A DNA stretch of 24,897 bases from a virus: the IMG/VR virus record IMGVR_UViG_3300040770_000084, positions 1 to 24,897 of that record; one strand, 5' to 3'. The notes beneath the pieces are model-generated. The model did no database searches. It saw only the letters and a list, made by a program, of their open reading frames with translations, and had not been told where the DNA came from. Position numbers and translations under genes: made by a program. Below are positions 9,008 to 17,497 of the stretch, one piece after another; positions within the stretch are counted from its first letter, which is position 1, and every line of letters starts with the position of its first letter.

Positions 9008-9060
9008 CTAACAATCAATCAATAAAATTTTACTGTCTAGTTACTATTATTTACTATGTT

Positions 9061-9966
9061 TTACGATGTAAGAGCAGCATAAATAGTAGCAAGAGTTGTA
9101 TTTGCAACAGGAACTACAAGTAGTAAGTTAAGATTAGCTACTGACATTGTAGCTGATACTGTTGGTTGTGCTACCCCTGTCCAACTAACTGATAACGTAT
9201 TGTAAGAAGCTGTAGCACTTGCTTTTAAAGGCTCTTTGTAATACAAGTCATTACTTTCCATATAATTACCGTTTCCTCTAAATACTGAAAGTTCTTTTTC
9301 AATTTCTTGAATTTGAACTCCTGTTCCTTTAGCTAATTTACGAGCTGTAACAGTAATTGGTTGATATTCTGCAAATACTCCGTCAGTTGCAATTCCTAAT
9401 TTAATATCAGAATTAAGAGTTGTTAATTTAATTTGATACTTTCCAGTAGCTTCTTCTAGAGCAGCTACAACTAACGTCTTAGCTACAGGATCAAGGTTAA
9501 TTTTAGCAACAAATCTAGCAAGATATTGAGCACCAGTTTCAGTAGATCTTTTATCTAAACAGATATTAGCAGGAAAATTATCTACTTGATAACTATCTGT
9601 TAAATCTATTAATCTAATACAACCTTCTTTGTTTTCAGCAACAGTAATAGCAGTAGTAGTAGTTGCATTATCACCAAGCTTAAAAATTCCAGCAACACCA
9701 GCAACGTAAGGTTGGTAGTTAATGTTACGTAAAGTTTTAGCAGGGATAACTACAGAAGAATCAAATGTATCAGCAGAGTCTCTTCTAACAAATTGAAATC
9801 CTTTAGCGGCTTTTATAATTGCAGCTGTAACTTCACTTCCAACCATAACAGGAGCTTTGCTCTCGTCAACGTTGTACAATAATACTCCTACTTGACCTAC
9901 AGTTAAATCTGCAATTGTCTTTAGCGTTAAATCGGGAATTGAACTTCCAATTAAAATCTTTTCCAT
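9061..9966 (-). CDS. Putative major tail / tube-like structural protein
   Basis: A 301-residue protein rich in Ala, Thr and Val with alternating beta-strand character and no membrane segment. A mid-region with segments such as AQYLARFVAKINLD, and a C-terminal AKASATASYNT-like Ser/Thr-rich stretch (about 250-301), suit an oligomeric beta-sandwich. Its position after the head-tail connector and before fibre genes, with its own strong terminator, is what is expected for an abundant tail tube or collar protein. The coding DNA is preceded by an A-run (AATAAAAAAAACAAC) just before the ATG. I do not recognise a specific family; a minor capsid decoration protein is the main alternative. Confidence 0.55.
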   Translation of the reverse strand: MEKILIGSSIPDLTLKTIADLTVGQVGVLLYNVDESKAPVMVGSEVTAAIIKAAKGFQFVRRDSADTFDSSVVIPAKTLRNINYQPYVAGVAGIFKLGDNATTTTAITVAENKEGCIRLIDLTDSYQVDNFPANICLDKRSTETGAQYLARFVAKINLDPVAKTLVVAALEEATGKYQIKLTTLNSDIKLGIATDGVFAEYQPITVTARKLAKGTGVQIQEIEKELSVFRGNGNYMESNDLYYKEPLKASATASYNTLSVSWTGVAQPTVSATMSVANLNLLLVVPVANTTLATIYAALTS

Positions 9967-9977
9967 GTTGTTTTTTT

Positions 9978-11066
9978 TTATTCTATTAGTATATTTTCTT
10001 TTACAAATTTATCATACGAATCAGTAGCAATAATACCCTTTATAAGTTGAACTGTATCAGCTATTACTTTATTAATTACTTCATCAGGTAAATCCGATCC
10101 TATACCTAAAAGGTAATCAATTTGTCTAGGTCTACGCAAATAAGTAACTGTAACAGTAGATAATTTAACACTTTTAGGAATTTTTATCTTTAACTGTCCA
10201 GTAGTTCTAACTGCACGAAGCTCATTAATAGTTCCACCTGAAAGCCTAGAATTAGTAATATAAGGTCCGTATTCAGTATCAGTAACTGCGATTGGAGTTT
10301 TAAATGTATTAATCAATTCTGTTTTGTTTGCAGTAGTTTCTTTTTTAATAAAACTAAAGCCTGATAAATTAGTACTTAATGTAGTAACTAACGTTCCTAC
10401 TGTAGACAAAACTAAAGCTTCTGTTCTATTATCATAATGAACAAATAATTTGTTTTCTCTAAGATAGTTAATAACATCTAATTTTATTTGAATAGATTTA
10501 ATAACAGCTTGTATAAAAACAAAAGAACTAATGTAATTTTTGACATCATCTTGTGCAATGTAATCATCAGGTAATTTAGTAAAATCAAATACAGTAGTTG
10601 TTGAGTTACTATTATTACTTTCATTTTGATACGTAATATCTAATTTAAAGCTTGTTATTTCAGCTATAGTAACAGTTTTTAAATCAAACAATAATTGAGA
10701 AGTAAAAAGAACTGTATTAGTAGTACTTACTACAGATTCAAAACAATCATAAGCAGTAATAGCTTGAGCGTTAATCCAACCATAAAAATTAAAAGGAAGC
10801 AATACAATTGCCTCCTCTTTATTATTAACAATAGGATATAACGTCTCTGTTTCAATTAAACTAGCAAGATTATCTAAACTAGTTTGTGTATCAAATAAAG
10901 ATACTTGTTTAGGGTTACTAACTAAATCAGTTTTTTTATTTTTAAAAGTATTTAACGTTAAGTTAAACAACATATCTAACTCTTGAGGTAGAAAGTTTTT
11001 AGACTTGTGTGTATTTACTTTCTGTAATAAAATACCTAAATTGATATGAATTTCAGAAACTGTCAT
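9978..11066 (-). CDS. Putative head-tail connector / adaptor (ring) protein
   Basis: A 362-residue protein. The N-terminus (MTVSEIHINLGILLQKVNTH followed by LPQELDMLFNLTLNTF) resembles an N-terminal helical pattern found in connector proteins of Bacteroidota phages. The C-terminal part has VTVTYLRRPRQIDY, then DLPDEVINKVIADTVQLIKG, a strand-helix arrangement common in adaptor proteins that dock under the portal. In between lies a beta-rich insert with Ser/Asn-rich loops (about 110-270). It starts 6 bases after the 345-residue gene and 11 bases before the putative tube gene. Its position between capsid and tail proteins agrees with a ring protein joining portal to tail. The call rests on motif resemblance and synteny. 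Confidence 0.6.
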   Translation of the reverse strand: MTVSEIHINLGILLQKVNTHKSKNFLPQELDMLFNLTLNTFKNKKTDLVSNPKQVSLFDTQTSLDNLASLIETETLYPIVNNKEEAIVLLPFNFYGWINAQAITAYDCFESVVSTTNTVLFTSQLLFDLKTVTIAEITSFKLDITYQNESNNSNSTTTVFDFTKLPDDYIAQDDVKNYISSFVFIQAVIKSIQIKLDVINYLRENKLFVHYDNRTEALVLSTVGTLVTTLSTNLSGFSFIKKETTANKTELINTFKTPIAVTDTEYGPYITNSRLSGGTINELRAVRTTGQLKIKIPKSVKLSTVTVTYLRRPRQIDYLLGIGSDLPDEVINKVIADTVQLIKGIIATDSYDKFVKENILIE

Positions 11067-11072
11067 AATCTT

Positions 11073-12110
11073 TTATTTAATGTTAAGTTTATCTTGTATA
11101 ATTTTTAGAATAACTTGACCTTGTACATCTGTTTTAATATACTTAGCAGCAGTTTCTAAATCATTACCAATAATAGCATCACCATATTGGATAAGCTTAC
11201 TATTAGTAGGTTGCTTAAGAATATATAAGTTCAGTCCTTGTTGAACGTAATATTTGTAAGCCCAATCAGTATCTCCAATTAAAGTATTAACTTTTACTCT
11301 TAAAACGTGAGAAACCTTACATAAGTTATAAATAATAATCTTCTTATCAACAAGATTATCAGTATCCAGAACTTGTTCTCCAACTGCCAATAGAATTGCA
11401 TTAACTTTTTTCTCATCAGTAATATCTTTCATATTATTAGCAAACGTTGTAAATACATCCATTTCAGATTCTTGTGCTGCCATAGCAACTATTTTCTCGT
11501 AAATGTATCCAACAATTTTAGGAGACTTGTCTTTATCTTCTACTCTGTTAGCAACTCTAGGATGCTTCATAATAAAAGCTAATTTAACAAAATCAGCATA
11601 GTAATCAGCTTGTAATGTAACTGTTTTTGTACCTTCGTTATCAGCTTGATACTCTAATAGATTATGAACAACTTTAAATTTTTCTTCTAATCTTTCAGCA
11701 GCTTCAAATTTACTAATAGCACTTGCACCATGTAACGTTACTATTATTTTAATTTCTATTCCTTGAGCTGTGTCTCTTTTATTAGTACTATCAGGTGGTA
11801 ATAAACTACTAAAATTAGCCCAATACTCTTTAATATGAGTATTAAAAGAATTGTCACTTGTAGATACATCAACAATAGATGGCATAAGTACTCTTTCTAA
11901 AGTACCAGTAACACCTTTTAAAGGCCCTCCACTAGGAGCTAAAACTGATTCTACATAGTAATTAAATTCTTCTTCTACTTGATTAGGTATAGCTACTAAT
12001 CCAGCACGTAGTCTAATATTGCAACCTAACGATACTTTTTTAGACTCACTTTTAAGGTTTAAATCTTCAATTCCTTTTACAATGCTTTTTGGTGTTATAA
12101 TTGTTTCCAT
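11073..12110 (-). CDS. Unknown structural-block protein following the capsid gene (345 aa)
   Basis: A 345-residue soluble protein, mixed alpha/beta in the first half (VSLGCNIRLRAGL, IEIKIIVTLHGASAISKFEA) and mainly helical in the second, ending in a helical tail (GQVILKIIQDKLNIK). No enzymatic motif, signal peptide or membrane segment is visible. It is the first gene after the capsid terminator and is followed 6 bases later by the putative connector, so it probably belongs to head completion or the neck. Its separation from the capsid by a strong terminator suggests lower expression than the capsid. I do not recognise the family. Internal cargo, neck or capsid-associated protein are all possible. 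Confidence 0.65.
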   Translation of the reverse strand: METIITPKSIVKGIEDLNLKSESKKVSLGCNIRLRAGLVAIPNQVEEEFNYYVESVLAPSGGPLKGVTGTLERVLMPSIVDVSTSDNSFNTHIKEYWANFSSLLPPDSTNKRDTAQGIEIKIIVTLHGASAISKFEAAERLEEKFKVVHNLLEYQADNEGTKTVTLQADYYADFVKLAFIMKHPRVANRVEDKDKSPKIVGYIYEKIVAMAAQESEMDVFTTFANNMKDITDEKKVNAILLAVGEQVLDTDNLVDKKIIIYNLCKVSHVLRVKVNTLIGDTDWAYKYYVQQGLNLYILKQPTNSKLIQYGDAIIGNDLETAAKYIKTDVQGQVILKIIQDKLNIK

Positions 12111-12157
12111 TTTAACTTATTATTATAGTTTATATTACTTTATTAATTTAGCAAAAG

Positions 12158-12184
12158 AAACCCCTCTAATTATAAGAGGGGTTT
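12158..12184 (-). terminator. Intrinsic terminator after the major capsid gene
   Basis: Arms 12158-12167 and 12175-12184 form a 10-bp stem (AAACCCCTCT with AGAGGGGTTT) with a 7-base loop. On the minus strand the stem lies 23 bases past the capsid stop and is followed by CTTTTGC, so it reads as a classical terminator. It separates the capsid from the tail genes. Confidence 0.8.
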
Positions 12185-12206
12185 AATATTTAATTCATTA
12201 TTTTAT

Positions 12207-13694
12207 TTAGTATGCAGCAGCGTCACAGTATAAAGAGAAACAATGAGTATTACGTCTAATTGCAACACCAAGTGTTTTTAAGAAGTGAACAGCAGATTTA
12301 TCTTGAGAAGTAGATACTACTAAATCTTTTCCATTACCTGAGTAATCAGAAAATTCTCCACTAGATCCTTTTAACAATGTCATACCTTGCTCAATACCTC
12401 TTACCATAGAACGACCTTTTTGGTTTACCATTTGTACGTTGTTTTCTCCATCATAAACTGACATATCAACAAAGTGCATTTCGTAAGAAGATAATGGTCT
12501 ACCAGAAGTATAATGTAATGGAGACTTATCAGCATATCCAGAATGATCTAAATAAGGCATACTAACAACAGATACCATATGACCATCAATATGACGGAAA
12601 TGTGTAAATGCAGCACCAAAAGTAAGATTCATTGGAGTTCCAGTAATAGTACTGTTTAAAGCACCTTGGAAAATAGTCCATGATTTAGCTTCAGTCATAA
12701 TAGCATTACTAAATTCTTCTTTACCACTAGTACCTGTAAACAAAACAACATTTACATTTTGTTTATCAGAAGCACCATAAAAGATATCAGAAATAATCTT
12801 ATTAATCTTCTTAAAAGTAAGAATACTATAAGTTCCTTTGTTAGGAATCTGAGCTTTTAATCCAGCACCGTATGGAATTGGTAATCCAGTGTCAGGATCT
12901 GTAGTCAAGATATTACCATTAGCATCACGGTTATATTGAGATTCCCAAAGAGACTCTTCACATGAACGCTTAAAGTTCATTTCATGCTCATACTCTTCAA
13001 AAGGCTGCCATAATTTAGTAGTACCTGTTTTAGTAGGTAGTAAATACTCTACTGTACGGTTTCCAACATTACCTGCAAATTCGTAAGATTTTCTAATAAT
13101 ACCAATTTGATTTTTAGCTTTTCCTGGAGTACGTCTATTACTTTCGTTACCAACAGAATAAGCTTCAGAAACGTTAGCTGCACCAATCATTGCCCATTTA
13201 GTACCTGTTTTAATTTCGTCAATAGGTACGTTAGGAGTAGAAGCATTCTTAACTAATTGTAGAGCGTAAAGAAAACCATTAGCTACTTTAACAGGTCTAC
13301 GAATAACACGACACCAAACATTGTTAGGAGATACAACGTTATGTTGAAACTTAAGAAAAGCATCTTTAAATACTACCATAACTTCTTCTCCTTGTACAGC
13401 ACCAACAAAACTAACGCCAGTGTAAGCATGAGACACAACTTCAGATGTATGCTTAAGTTTACCAAATATTGGCCATTCATATTCAACATCTTCTATACCT
13501 TTCCATTGAGTACCATTCATTTGACCTTCTGTAAGAAACAATAAAGGAAAAAGCTTTTGTTCGTTTCCTTGAAGAAACGTTACAACAGGGTTAATAACAT
13601 CACTTTTTGACATCCTTGCTTTAGCTAAACTAAGGTTTGATGTATACCCATCTTCATTGTAAGAAGGGTGAATTAAAATTCTAGCTGAATCCAT
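12207..13694 (-). CDS. Major capsid protein
   Basis: A 495-residue protein, the probable main shell subunit with an HK97-like fold. Evidence is its length, its place directly after the scaffold-like gene and portal, and its own downstream terminator. The sequence style (WPIFGKLKHTSEVVSH, FKRSCEESLWESQYN, GAAFTHFRHIDGHMVSVVSM, SMVRGIEQGMTLL) resembles capsid proteins of Bacteroidota and crAss-like phages. The C-terminus ends in a Cys-containing segment (HCFSLYCDAAAY). No cleavable N-terminal propeptide stands out. A run of eight A on the coding strand immediately precedes the ATG, a strong initiation context for Bacteroidota. The fold cannot be proved from motifs alone. Confidence 0.8.
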   Translation of the reverse strand: MDSARILIHPSYNEDGYTSNLSLAKARMSKSDVINPVVTFLQGNEQKLFPLLFLTEGQMNGTQWKGIEDVEYEWPIFGKLKHTSEVVSHAYTGVSFVGAVQGEEVMVVFKDAFLKFQHNVVSPNNVWCRVIRRPVKVANGFLYALQLVKNASTPNVPIDEIKTGTKWAMIGAANVSEAYSVGNESNRRTPGKAKNQIGIIRKSYEFAGNVGNRTVEYLLPTKTGTTKLWQPFEEYEHEMNFKRSCEESLWESQYNRDANGNILTTDPDTGLPIPYGAGLKAQIPNKGTYSILTFKKINKIISDIFYGASDKQNVNVVLFTGTSGKEEFSNAIMTEAKSWTIFQGALNSTITGTPMNLTFGAAFTHFRHIDGHMVSVVSMPYLDHSGYADKSPLHYTSGRPLSSYEMHFVDMSVYDGENNVQMVNQKGRSMVRGIEQGMTLLKGSSGEFSDYSGNGKDLVVSTSQDKSAVHFLKTLGVAIRRNTHCFSLYCDAAAY

Positions 13695-13737
13695 TTTTTT
13701 TTAGATTTGTAATAATTAATATTAAATAAAGGGTTTT

Positions 13738-15123
13738 TTAACGCAAATTTAAATCTCCAAGAGAGGGGATGTAATTGTCTTGTGTTTTAGGTTTAATTCC
13801 TTTATCACTACTAGCATTACGTCTGTTATTTTTTTGCATTCTTTCTCTTAAACTTTGTACGCTATTAGTAGTAGCAATATTTTTAGCTAAAGCTGAAATA
13901 TCATTACCTTTATAACGTAAATAAGACATTAGTAAGTCACTTTCTACTGTATCTTTATCCGCATCTAGCATATCTTGTGATCTGCCATTTTGTACTGGAT
14001 TAGTCAAATAAGTTAAGAAACCTTCTCTTTCAGGAAGAGGTATATTAATATTAGCTAGTTTACCGTTTTTAACGGTGTTAGTAACCGAAGCCCAATATTG
14101 TTTTGCCTCATTCTCTGCTGTAATCTCTTTTTGTTTAAGGTCATTATCAACTTGTTGTCTGTTGGTTTCTTGATTAGCTTTTAAGACTTTCAAGTTATCA
14201 CTAACTTCTAAGTTGTAATCTTCTTCTCCAAGCGAATCTAAATACTTAGAATAAGCAGGAGTTAATGTTCTACCACTTGCTCTATAAGCTTCTGTGATAT
14301 ATGCTTTTTTTGTTTCAGATGATAAAGACTTAACGTCAACGTTATCAAAATTAACTGCATTAGCTTTAAAACCATCTGCATTTCCATGCAGTTGGATGTG
14401 TTTACGAAGCGAGTCTAATTCGGGGTTACTTTTCATGTAGTTTTCAACACTCCTGCTGTCTACTACTTTAACAACTTTATTAACTAAATCAACAATAGAA
14501 TCTTCACTATCTTCGGGCATATAATTGTCATCGTAAGAAATATTAAAATTCTTAGCTAGAGCATTCATTACCGTTCCAACAGTAGTAGTATCTCTATAAA
14601 GTTCAACTTTACTTTTAACAATTTCGCCATTAGCGTTAACAAAATTACCGTTATCATCAACAGGTAAAGAATCATTAGTAAGGAAGTGCTTAACTTGATC
14701 AGAGGTATACAATATTTTACCTTCTGCATCTACAATAGCGCCTTCTTTATTAAGAGCTTCTCCACCAAATGAATCTACTAAATCGGATAATTGATCGTTT
14801 TCTTCGTCAGAAAGTGTATCACTTGTTTTAGTAGTTAAAACATTAACTAAGTCATCAAAAGACTTAATAGGATTAGAAGTTCCAGTGTCATCAGAACCGT
14901 CATTACTATTATCATCCGTTTGTGATGTAGTTTTATTAGGATCTGGTTGGTCTTCTTTGCTTTTATCAGGAGCAGGGTTTTGATCTTCTTTTTTAACAGC
15001 ATCGCCCGTAGTGTTTGAGTCTGTCGTTTTAGGTTCTTGTGGATTATGTACATTATCTAAAGATACATCATCTAATGCATCTAAATTAGATACACCATCA
15101 TTGTTTTTACTTTCTATTGTCAT
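13738..15123 (-). CDS. Putative capsid scaffolding protein
   Basis: A 461-residue, highly charged protein between portal and capsid, the classical scaffold position. Residues 1-90 are disordered and acidic (Asp, Asn, Ser, Thr, Pro rich). About 125-170 contain two related motifs, NKEGAIVDAEGKILY and DDNGNFVNANGEIVK. A helical middle follows, with a coiled-coil-like KANQETNRQQVDNDLKQKEI near 310-330, and a basic tail (RERMQKNNRRNAS) that could contact the capsid. The profile of an acidic disordered start, helical middle and basic end fits a scaffold that is removed from the mature head. No protease motif is seen in it or elsewhere in the window. A capsid-internal protein is the alternative. Confidence 0.65.
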   Translation of the reverse strand: MTIESKNNDGVSNLDALDDVSLDNVHNPQEPKTTDSNTTGDAVKKEDQNPAPDKSKEDQPDPNKTTSQTDDNSNDGSDDTGTSNPIKSFDDLVNVLTTKTSDTLSDEENDQLSDLVDSFGGEALNKEGAIVDAEGKILYTSDQVKHFLTNDSLPVDDNGNFVNANGEIVKSKVELYRDTTTVGTVMNALAKNFNISYDDNYMPEDSEDSIVDLVNKVVKVVDSRSVENYMKSNPELDSLRKHIQLHGNADGFKANAVNFDNVDVKSLSSETKKAYITEAYRASGRTLTPAYSKYLDSLGEEDYNLEVSDNLKVLKANQETNRQQVDNDLKQKEITAENEAKQYWASVTNTVKNGKLANINIPLPEREGFLTYLTNPVQNGRSQDMLDADKDTVESDLLMSYLRYKGNDISALAKNIATTNSVQSLRERMQKNNRRNASSDKGIKPKTQDNYIPSLGDLNLR

Positions 15124-15136
15124 AACGAGTGTTTAA

Positions 15137-17491
15137 TTATTTATTGCTTGTTGTTTTTCTTTGTGATAAAGCTTTAGACTTTAACTCTAAATCTCTATTG
15201 TCTTTACTTACAGTATGCGAATCCATTTTTTCTTTTCTATTAGCTTCTCTAAGTTTTAATTGTTCTTCAAACGACTTGTCTTCCATTACGGGCTCGTCAC
15301 TTTCTACATTATTATCCATCATCATTTTTCCATCTAGCATTCTATCAGCAGTATATTTAACACCTTCAAGTTTACTATCTATTTCATAACGTTTAAGCTC
15401 TTCTGTAGCTTGTTGAAGTTCAGCTTGCATTTCTTGTAATTGAACAGCTCTTTCTTGGTCAGCTTGTGCAGTTTGCTCTTGTACCATCTGTTGTACTTTT
15501 TCCATCTTTTCTAGTAATACACTAACTTTAGATGTACTATTAGTAGTATACATTTTACTAACAGCAGAAGCAGAAGCTCCATTTTGTAACATAGAACCAG
15601 CAAAACTTCTCATAGCTTCAATTCCTCTAGTATTACTAGTAGCGTCTTTTACAAATACATTATAACTAGAAGAGGCATGATAATTAGCATCATCAACATT
15701 TAATTCAAATATACCTCTAGAAGAATCACTATAAATATAAGCTTCTTTAATACCATTAATCCAAGCGCCTTTAGATATATCTAATAAACCTTGATAATCT
15801 TTTTCAATCATCTTATCAAAAGAACTTACTAAATCATAAGTAATAATAGCACTTCTTACAATAGCTTGTTCTGTAGTAGCTTTGCCTGCATATTGACTTA
15901 CGTCAGAATATCTTTGAGCGTTCATTCCAATAGCTTCCCAATACTCGTTTTTGGTTTGTACTACTAGATTACTAATTTCAGCAATAATACCGTTTAAAGA
16001 CATATCAATTGATTTAATCATTTGAGAAGCAAAAGCAGCATTAGGAGCAGACTCATCAATCCACAATACAGAAGTAGCATCCATATGATAAGCTTGTTTA
16101 GCTGTACTAATACCTTTAGAACGTGGTACTAATCCGTATGGCATAACAAGGACTTTATCTTTATTTTTGTTTATTAGTTTTTCCATGCTGAACTTTAATA
16201 CATTAATAGTTCTTTGATAAACTAAACCTTCTTTAACAATAGAATTAATTTCTCCTACTCTTGTTCTTGCTATAATACCGTTGTAACAAGATTTTAAATT
16301 ACCTTTAGAATCTACATCAGAACGATCAAAAGGAACTTCACCACATTTAAAGAAATAATCCATTACTTTATAACCTTCTATTTTACAAGTAAACCACTCT
16401 TTAGTTATATTAATATCACCAAGAGTAGGTTGTAATTCATAATCAACAGTTACTTCTTTGTCTTGTTCAATACCAAATTCATCTATATAATTTAAAATGT
16501 ATAAATCTTTGTAAGATGTATATACAACATGAAAAACTTCTATTCCATTAGTATAAGCTGACATTGGTACTTTAGAGTTAACGTAATTATTACCTCCAGA
16601 CATAGCACCGTTATTACCAGTATTTGTATATTGAGCGTTAAACTCTCCATAACCATTATTTACTTCTTGTTGAAAAGCTTTAATTTGTTCTTCTTCAATA
16701 CTGTCTTGTAACATTTCTACAATACTATAAGGGCTCATTATACGACGTCTAATATGAACTTCTGCATCTTCTACAAAAGGACTGCCCGCTTTCATGTTTA
16801 AAACAAACACTTCGTTTCTAGGTACGTGTTCAAATACAACTTCATTATTAATAACGTCTTTATAAGTAACACATCCGCCTGTTACAACATAATCATAAAA
16901 AGCTTCTGTAAGTTTAAAGTCAATATCACAATAAAACCTAATAAAATCAAGAGCCTCTTGCCCTTTTATTAGAGTACTATCATTAAAGCTTGCATTAAAT
17001 TTATTAACTATCTCTTCAAGCTCTGGCATTGGGTTCTCTTCGCTTGGTTGCATTCCTGTTACTTTTTGAAACTCACTAAGAACTTTCTTTTTGTGCCATT
17101 CTTTAATAAGCATATCAAGCGCACTATTACGAGAAATATCATCATTAGGATTTAAGTTAACAACTTCATATTCATGTGATCTTGTACCAAACTCTCCAAT
17201 TAGTAATTTAACAATACCCATAAGGATATTATGATTTTGCAGTTTAGATTTATACATAAAGTCTGAATCTGCACCTGAGTCTTGATTAGTAGAACCAAAT
17301 ATAGCTTTATATTCTTTAAAATCTATAAGTCCTTCTACAGCACTAAACAGTTTATTAATTTCTTCGTATTCTGACTTCCAACCCGAAGAATCTATATAAT
17401 GAACAATAGTTTCTTCTATGTTAGTAAGACCAGTATCACTATCCCTAACTGACTTTTCAGCCATTGTTAACATTTGATTTGGTAATGGCAT
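15137..17491 (-). CDS. Portal protein
   Basis: A 784-residue protein forming the dodecameric DNA gate at the capsid vertex. It lies immediately downstream of TerL (6-base gap) and upstream of the scaffold and capsid. The central region has a portal-like pattern seen in large Bacteroidota phage portals: IGMNAQRYSDVSQYAGKAT followed by TEQAIVRSAIITYDLVSSF and LLDISKGAWINGIKEA. The last 130 residues are a Gln/Glu/Lys-rich coiled coil (VQQMVQEQTAQADQERAVQL) and a charged tail, as in crAss-like and related portals whose C-termini extend into the head. Length is at the large end for portals. Function is inferred from synteny and motif pattern. Confidence 0.82.
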   Translation of the reverse strand: MPLPNQMLTMAEKSVRDSDTGLTNIEETIVHYIDSSGWKSEYEEINKLFSAVEGLIDFKEYKAIFGSTNQDSGADSDFMYKSKLQNHNILMGIVKLLIGEFGTRSHEYEVVNLNPNDDISRNSALDMLIKEWHKKKVLSEFQKVTGMQPSEENPMPELEEIVNKFNASFNDSTLIKGQEALDFIRFYCDIDFKLTEAFYDYVVTGGCVTYKDVINNEVVFEHVPRNEVFVLNMKAGSPFVEDAEVHIRRRIMSPYSIVEMLQDSIEEEQIKAFQQEVNNGYGEFNAQYTNTGNNGAMSGGNNYVNSKVPMSAYTNGIEVFHVVYTSYKDLYILNYIDEFGIEQDKEVTVDYELQPTLGDINITKEWFTCKIEGYKVMDYFFKCGEVPFDRSDVDSKGNLKSCYNGIIARTRVGEINSIVKEGLVYQRTINVLKFSMEKLINKNKDKVLVMPYGLVPRSKGISTAKQAYHMDATSVLWIDESAPNAAFASQMIKSIDMSLNGIIAEISNLVVQTKNEYWEAIGMNAQRYSDVSQYAGKATTEQAIVRSAIITYDLVSSFDKMIEKDYQGLLDISKGAWINGIKEAYIYSDSSRGIFELNVDDANYHASSSYNVFVKDATSNTRGIEAMRSFAGSMLQNGASASAVSKMYTTNSTSKVSVLLEKMEKVQQMVQEQTAQADQERAVQLQEMQAELQQATEELKRYEIDSKLEGVKYTADRMLDGKMMMDNNVESDEPVMEDKSFEEQLKLREANRKEKMDSHTVSKDNRDLELKSKALSQRKTTSNK

Positions 17492-17497
17492 ATTTGT

